From Embiotoca jacksoni (Eukaryota; Chordata; Actinopteri; Embiotocidae), in contig JAKOON010000011.1 in the NCBI GenBank assembly GCA_022577435.1, forward strand, positions 17,909,802-17,973,801: a DNA stretch of 64,000 bases. The letters run 5' to 3'. The notes below the pieces were generated by a model. The model saw nothing but the letters and a program-made list of their open reading frames with translations. It ran no database searches and had not been told where the DNA came from. Positions 54,657 through 64,000 of the stretch are shown one piece after another (the stretch's first letter is position 1; every line of letters starts with the position of its first letter). The translations under genes were made by a program, and so were the position numbers.

Positions 54657-54714
54657 TCTCCCCCCCCCCCCCTCCCCTCCTCCCTCCCTCCCTTTTCTTC
54701 TCTCTTCCCATCAG
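54657..54714 (+). promoter_or_regulatory. brinp1: 3' splice acceptor of brinp1 intron 1 with long pyrimidine tract
   Basis: An uninterrupted run of 53 pyrimidines (54657-54709) leads into ATCAG, with the AG at 54713-54714. The tract starts with a C homopolymer broken into shorter C runs by single Ts. It is far longer than the roughly 15-20 nt common at vertebrate acceptors. The opposite strand is a G-quadruplex-type sequence. Confidence 0.9.
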
Positions 54715-54725
54715 GTCTCCACATA

Positions 54726-54740
54726 ATGGAGCGAGAATGA
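54726..54740 (+). promoter_or_regulatory. Upstream ORF 3 (MERE), in frame with brinp1
   Basis: ATG at 54726 reads Met-Glu-Arg-Glu and stops at TGA 54738-54740. It is in the same frame as the brinp1 start at 54765, so the stop rules out an N-terminal extension from this exon. Its stop overlaps the next upstream ATG as ATGA (54737-54740). Confidence 0.6.
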
Positions 54741-54784
54741 ACAGAGAGCGGCTTAAAAAAAAGCATGAACTGGAGGTTTATTGA
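54737..54784 (+). promoter_or_regulatory. Upstream ORF 4, overlapping the brinp1 start codon
   Basis: ATG at 54737 opens a 15-codon frame, [15 protein letters not shown], ending at TGA 54782-54784. That is 17 nt past the brinp1 ATG and in a different frame. Ribosomes starting here would pass the brinp1 start. This is seen directly in the sequence; the regulatory role is an inference from how overlapping upstream ORFs usually act. Confidence 0.6.
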
Positions 54785-54982
54785 GGTCATCTGCTTCCTG
54801 TTTATATGGGACCATATAACAGTTCAGTCTTCCCGCCAGGACCCGTCGGCCACTGAACAACATGTCACCAAGCAATATGACTGGCTCATCTCTGACCGTG
54901 GACCTTTCCACCACTCTCGGAGTTATCTGTCCTTTGTGGAAAGATTCCGCCAAGGATTTACGACCAGATATAAAATTTATAG
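54765..54982 (+). CDS. brinp1: BRINP1, N-terminal coding exon (partial)
   Basis: BRINP1 is a secreted or ER-retained neural glycoprotein of the BRINP family. The family has an N-terminal signal peptide, a MACPF domain and a Cys-rich EGF-like region, and is linked to suppression of cell-cycle progression in neural cells. This exon gives 72 codons plus 2 nt. [15 protein letters not shown] (residues 1-15) starts a hydrophobic signal peptide ending near residue 22. The family block [20 protein letters not shown] (39-58) and [11 protein letters not shown] (62-72) follow, immediately before the MACPF domain of later exons. MNWRF plus [18 protein letters not shown] fits BRINP1 better than BRINP2 or BRINP3, whose starts and linker residues differ. 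The start is set by A at -3, an in-frame stop at 54738 and the conserved MNWRF. The product is incomplete because the remaining exons lie beyond 64000. Confidence 0.95.
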
Positions 54983-57900
54983 GTGAGTTCACTTTTGGCC
55001 TGTGTACTGATGCCTCTCACGCTTTTTAGGAGAATGTCTATTTTAATGCTTTTTTGTTATTTTGAGATTTCAGTTGCAAAAAGCTGAACTGTGTACATTT
55101 CTAATAAGAGCACTTATTTTTAAATTTAGATGCAGTCAGTCGCAGCACTATAAATTATTTTTATTATATTGATGAAGTGCGACTAAGACTCTCGCTTACC
55201 TTTGCTGTTACTTGGGACCAATTTCATCGACTGACAAGAAAATACAAAGGATAAGAAAATAATCCTCATAAACCAACAACAAGAGTGTTGCAGTTAGATT
55301 TGTATTGCAGCTGTAAAGCAACATTTGTACATTTTTATTCATCTTTTTTGTAGTGTTTTCTGTGACTACTATTTTAAGCAGAAATAACACTGACTGGTGC
55401 AGCTTAAGTGGAACATTTTGCTACTTTGGGAATTAATAACACACGTTTAATATCTGTGCATAACGCATTTTAAATACATTTATGACGTATTTCAAAAAGG
55501 TCAAAATCAGGGCGGTAGATACAACAAACTGACTTTTAAGTCATGAATCAATATCCTAAACTGCTGGCTCCATCACATAATGCAATTTCACTGTGTTTAG
55601 GATTAGAGCCTCCCTCCTTGAAATTCACACTCTACACACCTCTAGTCTGAACACATTTAAAGGAGTGCAAATAGTTCACCACTGGAAAGTAAAAGGCCCA
55701 AAATGTCACAAGGCAAATAAATCATACCAAAGGAGTAATTTCATTCATGACTTCCTTCACTTTTCAATTTCACACATATCAAAATACACAATAACATTCT
55801 CATATCCAATTAGTTCTCATTCTATGCGAACCCTAACCCTAAACTGCATTGGGACCATGACAATGACTAATGTCTTACATAACTTATTACTGATTGTTGT
55901 CAATATTAAATTTTTGTCTCTTCTTCTGTACTTGTATCCAAATAATCCTGCTCAACATTCAGTAATTGGAAAAGTAATGAACTGCTCCAAAGTTTTTTGT
56001 TGCTTCGCATCAAAGATTTCTTCACAGCTCACATACCGAGGTAAATGTACACAAATTGGATGGCTAGAAAATCCTCTCTCTCAGAACAACGTGCTTTGAT
56101 TTCCTTGCATCCAGCTGCAGTCTGCTAACTCAGAGTTACAGAAGGACTGAAACAGAGTAAGAGAGTCACTTGCTTCATTCTTTTTTAGCGGTTCCTTTCC
56201 TGACTTAGTCCTCTCTCTCTTTGCTGCGTCTCTCTTGGTAACTTGCCACAGCCCTCTGGTCCCCACTGGCTTTGGTGCCTTGATATTGCCACATGAACAG
56301 TAAACAATGCATTTGCATAATGTGTAACTTGACAGAGCAGGATGTTGCACAGAGACATGAATCTCAGAGGCAAAACTTCAGAAGTCACTTTCCGCAGACT
56401 CGGTGCAGCCGTCGAGTGTCTGTGATGCTGCAGTGATTTATTAAAACAGAGAGTGTGTGTTTGCATGTCGGCTGCTGCTGGGAATATTGCTGTGCCCAGG
56501 TGGCTTCGCTCGTTTCTCACTCTTAACAAACCATTAGTGGCATGAAATTCCGCCATCGGGGCTAGATATCGCTTTCATCGTGACAAGACAATTAAACTGT
56601 GTATTAAGAGTGTGAAAAATGTGATGTTTCTCATTAAAAATCAAACGACAACAATCAGCAAATTTGCACATCAGTATGACAAAGTAAAGTCTGATTGATC
56701 CATTTCACGTTTGCAGCTGCAGATCTCAGAAATTTCCCGCAGTGCAGTGTGCTATATGACTGCTGTCGTGGACGAAATGAAATATGCTTTTCAGCATAGA
56801 TATAGATTTTGTCAATAGTCATACCGTACTTGAGGCCAAGGTGTGAAACGTTCCCCAAAGCTGTAGATTCTTCTGGAGGATTTTTCTTCCAACCTGGACC
56901 ACCAGTTATTTTCAGTGATTAGTACATCTTCAACCAGTGAGGGGGAGGAAATCAGCGACATCAGCTGGTGTAGTGTTTGGTTGGAATGAAATCATACATA
57001 CCCTCAGTCCTCCTTGGCACATGATTGCCCAGCCGTGCTCTACTCTAACAACCAATGAGGACCGAATCGCTTTGTAAATTTCCCCGGGGACTTTCTCTGC
57101 CTCGACGATTTAGTAGTGGAAAGTGGTTGAATCAGATTTGCAGAGAGACAAAGCATCCATTCCTTTCGGGTTCACTTATCAAGAGAGATTACCCCAGCGG
57201 CACGCTGCGTGGACAATGCCAACCTGATCAGCAACAAACAAATCTGCCCCATCTTTAATAACGTGGGCACTGTGCCTAATTTGAAGGATAAACACAGAAT
57301 TAGGAGGTTCCAGCCGGTTGTCTAGTGCTCTGAAAAGGTCACCGTCACTTGAAGGGGAAAGAAACACCACAGGGCACCAATTACTACTCTCCCTCCAGAC
57401 TTATGTCTCTTAACGAAATTATTGGAGTGTGCTTTGTATTAGTAATTGTCACCACTCTATCACTACTGATGGCAATGTTCAAGGTGCATCCTTTTTTCCC
57501 TTCAACCTTTTGCCTAAGTGTACATTTCACGTATGGTATTCATCAGTCACAAGAAAGCCACTTTCACCGCTGGCAGCATATTGCTTTTGTATCTGACCTG
57601 AGCTGAATAAGGCATATCAATGTGTGCTTGAGTTAGCGGTGAAATTCGATGGCCTGTTTTGCTCACACTAGCATCTCTCGTTCTCTTGCTTGTACTCTAT
57701 TATGAGGTCAAATGTGTTTCAGATGATGCGTGCTCTCTGTTTGGTCTTTGTTCGCGAGGCTCTATCTCAGGTTCTTGTGTGCCCGAGCAAAAATCCAATA
57801 TAAATGCAAATCTGGTCGCCATTAATGCATTTTAAAGGCCTCAAATCTGCATTGCACTGTAATCAAAGAAGCAAGATGAGGGTTGTTATTTATAATAAAA

Positions 57901-60275
57901 ATATTTATGAAAATGCATCGCTCTGATTGATCACATTTTGAAAAGCCACGCAGAATTGAATGAATAGAGAGGTTTGATGGAGCTGCTCTTGTCATTGAAC
58001 CACGGCTCATCAAAACCTCAATGTATCCAAGGTGCTGAACAAAACTCGGCAACTACCTGTGAGAATATAATACTAAATTAAATCAAAACCAGGGTGTTGT
58101 CTGTGGCAATAACAAAGAAAGTCCAATTTTAGGACTTTGATTAAAAAGTGTTATATTATTGTGGACACCACAAAGGTCGACTGACTCAATTACACTTCTT
58201 GTCTAGACCTATCCGGTGCCTCGGCTAACTACGTTAATACGATTGCACATATTGCTCTTCCACCTACGTAAGACACAACCTACTACAAAGCCTCAGAATC
58301 AAGGGAAGAAGAGTGTTCAGTATTTATCTGGGGTTACTGAGTGAGCACCTTCATTCACAGGTGTTTTGTCTCTTAGGCTCATAACACTTCGGGAAGGCTC
58401 AACCGCAGTCTCTCTTCCTACAACTACTCTCCTGAATACCCCCTCCCTCTCCCCCGCCATGTCTATGTACATCTAAGCTTGTATGACTTATGCTTACATG
58501 TAACTCGTTGTATAAACTAATTGGCAGATGCAGACTCCTTTAAAGAGGGAAATTGAGATACTCTTTGTTTTATTTCAGATATTTGCTTATGCATGGAATA
58601 GTTTCAGTTATCATTAGTATTACAGACTCATTAAAGCCTACATACTGTTACCAAATGTTACTAAAATACCTGATTAAAGAAAAATATTAACACATGATAG
58701 GCAGATGTTCCTTTGTATAATACAACAACTGGGAATGTTACATTAGCGTCATTAATATCACACTTTGTCTCAGTTTGTATTTCCATCCAGCTGAATGCCA
58801 TTTTGGACTGTTTGGATGATACAGCAGTAAAAGCTGCTTTTCATACGACTAGTGTTAAATCTACTGATTTTCCAGCACAAAAATAAAGATATCATCGTTT
58901 CTAAAACTCTGAAATCAAATTAAAGAGCATCTTGGTGGTCGTCATGACAGACTAATATGCCTCAAATGACAATGACAAAATTGGTAGCGTTAAAAAAATA
59001 TAAATACAGAACGGATGTATGTTTTTCAACCTCTATTACACACCTCAGGTCACGAGCAACCTGACACTTGTACAAAGCCATATAATAAACTATATTAAAA
59101 TAATGTTGCTTATAATCTTTTTAGGGCAACATTAACAGTCACAAAAACAAATATATTTATGTTATTCATACATTTTTACATTTATTTATAGATATACATA
59201 CATTTTTCATGTTGAAACTGTCTTCACTTGCACTCAGCCCACTTTAATAGAGTGACATCTACTAAACCCAAATTAGTCATCACAGTAATCTCTAATCACG
59301 GTCACACAGTCATGGTTATTCCAAAGTGGTTCCCAAGCAACGCGTGCCGCTCCACTGTTTCACGGTCGAGTGCAGATGGACAGAAGAGGTGCAACGTTTT
59401 TGTGTGTGTTTTTCAGGTGAAATGATTGTGATTCTGGCCAAACCAGCAGCTTTTGGTAGTCGTGGCAGCGCCTTGCTTTCCTCTGGCCTCGGCCTCAGCC
59501 GGCTGAATAGCAATGATTTTCAGAGGAGAAACCTTCTTGCTTCCCAAGTTGGAAATATGTCCTGGACGACTACTTGCATGCAGCTGAGGTAACAACACGA
59601 GAGTCTTTCGTCAGGCCTAACTTCTCTTATGGCCAGTAATTGGAGATATTTGGACCGTCCAGAGAGAATATTATCTGACATGCAGTCGCTGTGTCCTTTT
59701 CTATGCTTCGTTGTAACACTGTCTCTGGGATTAGCCATTGAAACGGAGACAAAACTCTGACCACAAGGTCAAACTTGAAATTACAGCATATCTCTATAAT
59801 TTGTATTCAGCACTTAATATATAGCTTGTATTCCTGCCAACCGTATACACCCTTCATGTATAGACTTAAAAAGAAGCTTTTTTAAAAAATTTATTTTTAC
59901 ATTTTTACACCAGAACATTGTCCAACTTGTTTGATAAAAACCAGGAGACGGAGTCCTCAACTGACATAAATTAACTATACAGTGTGTAATGTGCAGTCGT
60001 CATGGATACTTAATGACCTGCCGATATACATTTAAGGGTTAAAACTACTTATCTTGCAAAATCAAAATCACATGATAGCGCAAGAAACCTTCTTCTCAGG
60101 CTTCAAGTTATGTGTGTGTGTTCGACTGAGCAGCAGTTTGGACCAATCATCATCCCATGAGGTCCTGCTGGCAGCTGTGGGCGGGCCCTAGATGTGACGA
60201 CAGTGAGAGACAACTGTTCGTTTGAAAACAAAGTTGATCTCATTGGTTGAAATTTGTTGGTGTTAGATGTTGATT

Positions 60276-60303
60276 GACAGATGGTTCATCCAATCACGAG
60301 CCA

Positions 60304-60335
<32 letters not shown>

Positions 60336-60391
60336 CCTCCCAGTTCCAAAAGACGACTTCTCAGATGGCACCGTGCAACAAACCATCTGTC
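60276..60391. repeat. Inverted repeat enclosing a T30 tract
   Basis: GACAGATGGTT (60276-60286) and AACCATCTGTC (60381-60391) form a perfect 11-bp inverted repeat around 94 bp that include 30 consecutive T (60306-60335). It could be a small MITE-like insertion. No flanking duplication was recognised. Confidence 0.7.
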
Positions 60392-61041
60392 GCATCATTT
60401 TATTGCCATAAAATATAGATTGCTACTGAATCGGGGATCACGGTCACAGCTGGATTTTTAAAACAAGGGACATTCAAAGTTCAACTTTGTTCTGCAGCTA
60501 GAAGAGTTGGATGCAAGCTTTGACATATGTGACATGGTTCTATTTATTGCAAGCACATTATGCATATCTCTAATTGCATATTCCCTTCATGATATTAAAT
60601 ATTCCCAGTTATAACCAGAGACAAGCACTTGATCAGCACTAAAACTTGAGTGAATAATCCGCAGCTCTAATTTGCATCTGCAAACTTATTTTACTCGGTC
60701 TCTAATTTAAACCCTTCATCAAACAGATAGTCCTGAATCTTGAGACTCGCTTCCCCTTTTTCTTCAAATTTTCCTTTTACTTTGCCGTGGGCAACTGTCT
60801 GTTGCAGTGTTGCAATATGTTAACATCTGTTCAAAATAAAAGAAAAAAGAAAAAACACTCATTGAGTTTCTACATGTGTTCGGCATGGAAGTGTCCGTCA
60901 GTGCTGATCTGCACCTCATTTGTTTTAAAAGGAAACAAGGTGTAACATTTGTCCGACTCAGGTCTTGAATTAGTTTGGATGAGCCATCTGTAATTAGATA
61001 GAGCCAGGGAAGGAGGATTTGATGTAGTCGGCAGATTTGCT

Positions 61042-61061
61042 GAGAGAGAGAGAGAGAGAGG
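61042..61061. repeat. (GA)n microsatellite
   Basis: A GA run of about 10 units. The flanks are also purine-rich. Confidence 0.9.
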
Positions 61062-61964
61062 TTGCAGCGATGTTTAATTCAGCAGGCTGTAGCCAAAGGA
61101 AGAGGAGGAGAGGGGCAGTCGGGAAGTAAGGAAGGATGAAACAGACTCAAGAAAGAGGACAGAGACATTGAGGGGTCCGGGATGCCATTAGGCAGTGAGA
61201 CAGGAAGGTGCTAAAAGCGTGTGATAAATAAAATGCATGTAAGTGCTTGAGACATCGAAGGGGGGTCCGATGAGTTCAGTGTTAAAACAAGGAACGGCGG
61301 AGAAGACAGGTGAGCTGGCATTAAGGTCATAGTCAAGGTGAGGAAGAACACAGCAGCAGTGGAGTGATTCAGACGACTCACAAAAACCACGTAGCAAATT
61401 ACACCGCTCTCCCGCAAACAAAAAAAAAACAACGACAGCCACGTGTTATTAAAGCTTTCTCCGCATTTCATCATAGCTGTACTTATAAAACCATGTGTTT
61501 TTCATCTGTCAAAATGTTTTCACTTCCATTCACTGAGGTATGAATTGATCGCACCAAGAGAAAAATAATATCCTATTCAACTATTTTTCATTCATCCATG
61601 TGTTTATCTACCAATGCAGTGGGTGATGTGACATAATTTCATTTATTTATTCATTAGTTTGTTTGTTTTTTGCCGTGATAACTTGACAGAGACAGTCTAG
61701 TAAGGACAAACATTGTGGTGGAATCAGGATGGATGTGAAATAAAATAGGAGAAACAATAGCAACCCAACTAAACTAATAACAATGCCCCTTGCATTGTGA
61801 ACAAAACAAAACAAAAATGCTTTCTACAATTTAATCTCATTATTCAACAAAGGAACGGAACTTTTTATTGCAGAAACTTTTACATTGACATTATCTGCAG
61901 CAGCTAAAGCCATATGTCACCTGTTCTATTGTATTGTCATTGAGCAGAACACAATAAAAGTGCA

Positions 61965-62155
61965 TCCTGGTGGCCTCAGGGTTTAAGATGCTGACCATGT
62001 AATTGCAATGTCCCTGAGTCCAGCAGCCAGGGATTTTGGTTGGAAGTCATCCCTCATTTGCTGTCACTTCTCTCTCTCTTTCTGTCTCTGTCTCTGTCTG
62101 TCTCGATGTCTTTCTCACTCCTTCTCTTTCTCCCTTTTTCTGTCGCCGTCTCATT
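61965..62155 (+). mobile_element. tRNA-derived SINE
   Basis: Starting CCTGGTGGCCTCAGGGTTTA, it has an A-box-like TGGCCTCAGGGTT (from 61970) and a diverged B-box-like CTGAGTCCAGC (62014-62024). A body containing GTCATCCCTCATTTGCTGTC and then a TCTC/TCTG-rich tail (62069-62155) follows. The layout matches common teleost SINEs whose body reads 'TGCATGTCATTCCCC..CTCTCTC'. The B box lacks the usual GTTCGA core, so this is an old copy. Confidence 0.65.
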
Positions 62156-62330
62156 TAATGGACGATTGTTCATGAAATGAAGGCAAAGAATTTGATAAGA
62201 TTGTTCAGCCAAAAGGTGAATTTACTACAGTTTCTTTTTCATGTAGATGATGGATTTTAGCAGTCAAATGAGGATGGTCACAAAAGTTCTATTACTATTT
62301 ATATCTCCATACGCACACAGACAGACCGAG

Positions 62331-62350
62331 ATATATAGATATCTATATAT
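62331..62350. repeat. Perfect 20-bp AT-rich palindrome
   Basis: ATATATAGAT followed directly by ATCTATATAT is its own reverse complement over 20 bp. It lies in an AT-rich stretch and is probably a simple-sequence derivative. Confidence 0.8.
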
Positions 62351-64000
62351 AAACATAGATATATGTCCAGAGATGCTGTTACCAGGTGTTTGAGAATATT
62401 TAGAAAATTAGATGGCTGACAAACATGCTGTCACCGTAATGAATTTTGGCTGTCGCCTCGTCCTCTGGCAGCATACATGAATTCCCATTTGCTGACTGAA
62501 GCAGTAACGACTTCCAACACTTGGATTTCGAGCGCTTGTCTAAGCCAGTCAGGCAAACTCAAATTCCAGGACAGCTAAAATCTCCAGATTGTTCTCACTG
62601 TTGAGCATCAAATTATTTTATTTGAAAAAACTTACGTTTTTATGAGTGACTACATGTTTGTGAGTATGGTTTGTTGTGGCTTCGCAGAAAACATCAGTTC
62701 TACTGTAATCTTTACTGAAATGTTCTCATTGTTTATACATAGACCGAAGACACAAAGACACATATCCAAAACACAATACCGTCTTGGGGCTGCACTGCAA
62801 TTACAATCACTGGAGTAGTGCTGATGCTCGGTGTTGATTTACACTTCACAGCTATGTAGGTTTGGGAGAACCAACAGGAGCTGATCTGGGGAGGGACTCT
62901 GCCACTTTCCTTCTCCAATCTAGTGGTAAAAAGCCCACGCTGTGGGATGACTTAATTACTGGCAAGGAAGGGATGGTAATTAGAGGAGAAACAGGAGGGT
63001 AGAAGAAACTGTCAGGGTTAAGTACTGACTAATTCACTGCGTGGGACGCCTGTGCCACTGTCCCTTGAGACTGGCAATACAACCTCACCACGAGAGCAAC
63101 AAGCTTTTTAGAGGAGATACTGGAGCAGCGATGCCTCACACCATCTCTGTGATGTGCTGGTTCAAGCCACTCAATCATACTAAATGTTCCACCAAAGGAG
63201 GTCCTTTTGTTTCCTGAAACAATATCAGTTCTGTCACACTGGGCAGCAAACGCTCCTCCATGCAATTCATTTCAAAAACTATGTACCATTCAGTTTTTAA
63301 TTCTCAAACGTGAAGCCAAGGTTTCAGTCCTTGCAGTCCATGACCTCTGCTATTCTTCACTTTGTATTGTATGCAGTAAGGATGTTATCCATCCACACAG
63401 GTAGTTAGAGCTGATTAGATCTTGTTTCATGTTTAAGGTTTGGCGCAGCTGAGGTCCATAAACTCCACGTATTCAGTACAATCGAAGCTGATAGTTGTGT
63501 TCGGGCTAACGGGTACAAACTAACATAGTTAGTTATATCTACCAAAGTTATATCAAAATTATAATAATATTTGGTCATTGGGAAGTTTGCTTTTGCAAGT
63601 AAATACATTTGTAGTATGTTAAAATGACTTTTAAGATGATTTCAAAAGTACAATAGCTAAAAACAATAGAAATAATCAAAGGGCAAACTTAAACTAAAAA
63701 GAGATAATTCACAGCACAGTATTTCAATATCTAAAAATACATACCCTCTGAATATGTTCCATACTGTGCACAGCATCTCCTCTGAACACCTCAGCAGAGG
63801 CGTCTCTCCTCTCCTACCCCTCCGTCCTGCAGTCAGCGCATTGTTTTGGTGTTTGGTGTGACCTACACAGAAACAGAAAAAGGTTTATTTCCGACCTCCC
63901 GCAGAACATCTGAGTCAGTTCACTTCCAGCAAAACACTGAAAACGTTGGCCTTGTTAACCTAGCCGTGTCAGAAACGCAGTGCAGTGCAGGTTCTCTCGT

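Larger units (their letters stand above)
29727..54714 (+). other. brinp1: brinp1 intron 1 (inferred)
   Basis: About 25 kb lie between the candidate donor at 29727 (GTAAGT) and the acceptor CAG at 54712-54714. No coding exon on either strand was recognised inside it. The content is microsatellites, one recent tandem duplication, inverted repeats, dispersed repeat copies and unique AT-rich sequence. Its extent depends on exon 1 being correctly identified. Confidence 0.5.
54715..54982 (+). other. brinp1: brinp1 exon 2: leader end plus first coding segment
   Basis: The exon is bounded by CAG| at 54714 and |GTGAGT at 54983. The first 50 nt are 5' leader holding two short upstream ORFs; 54765-54982 is coding. 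The donor splits an Arg codon after its second base (phase 2), and the residue Arg after KIY is conserved in BRINP proteins. Both splice signals, the signal peptide and the conserved block agree. Confidence 0.9.
54983..64000 (+). other. brinp1: brinp1 intron 2 (5' part)
   Basis: It begins with GTGAGT. The next exon should begin with the end of an Arg codon and then encode a sequence like EF.RWKVNN; no such sequence was found up to the window end. The interval holds microsatellites, a T30 tract and a SINE, plus unique sequence. Its longest plus-strand frame (55593-56099) has no recognisable domain and is treated as chance. Confidence 0.8.

Noticed and set aside
55829..55844. Interstitial telomere-like sequence (ACCCTAACCCTAAACT)
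   Set aside because: Only two units, a length expected by chance or from other CCTAA-type repeats.
55593..56099. 168-codon plus-strand open frame in intron 2
   Set aside because: It begins at the 5' side without a good context, reads as AT-rich chance sequence with no domain, and shows no splice or promoter support.
54983..64000. brinp1 exon 3 or a conserved microRNA hairpin inside the intron
   Set aside because: I looked for the EF-RWKVNN coding block and for a miR-147-like seed and mature sequence, and found neither.

Overview
This window is eukaryotic, and almost certainly from a ray-finned fish, probably a spiny-rayed (percomorph) teleost. It is AT-rich and lacks long open reading frames. 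Coding sequence is split by GT-AG introns. It is rich in (CA)n, (TA)n and poly-A/T microsatellites, and it carries degraded tRNA-headed SINEs and short non-autonomous repeats of the kinds common in teleosts. The percomorph placement rests on recall of repeat types and is an inference.

The only protein-coding gene I can support is brinp1 (BMP/retinoic-acid-inducible neural-specific protein 1, formerly DBC1/DBCCR1), on the + strand. Its first coding exon lies at 54715-54982, with translation starting at 54765. It encodes the signal peptide and the N-terminal segment ending ...GFTTRYKIY(R), where a phase-2 donor interrupts the reading frame. A candidate 5'-UTR exon ends at a consensus donor at 29726/29727, which would make intron 1 about 25 kb. 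The next coding exon was not found before 64000, so intron 2 is at least 9 kb in this window.

Layout: 1-29341 is gene-free upstream DNA with scattered repeats (SINEs at 3.7 and 14.8-15.1 kb, a pair of related MITE-like copies at 14.3 and 20.4 kb, a LINE reverse-transcriptase relic near 26 kb). 29342-29726 is the candidate 5'-UTR exon with two upstream ORFs. 29727-54714 is intron 1, with a (TA)n tract 57 bp after the donor, a Z-DNA-type tract, a recent 203-bp tandem duplication, nested inverted repeats, and a long pyrimidine tract at its 3' end. 54715-54982 is the first coding exon, with two more upstream ORFs just before the start codon. 54983-64000 is the start of intron 2, with a T30 tract and another SINE.

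The most interesting signal is the leader of brinp1: up to four upstream ORFs over two exons, one stopping exactly at the exon 1 donor, two linked by an ATGA stop/start overlap, and the last overlapping the main start codon. No CRISPR, operon or novel enzymatic system was seen. Most other open frames look like chance ORFs.
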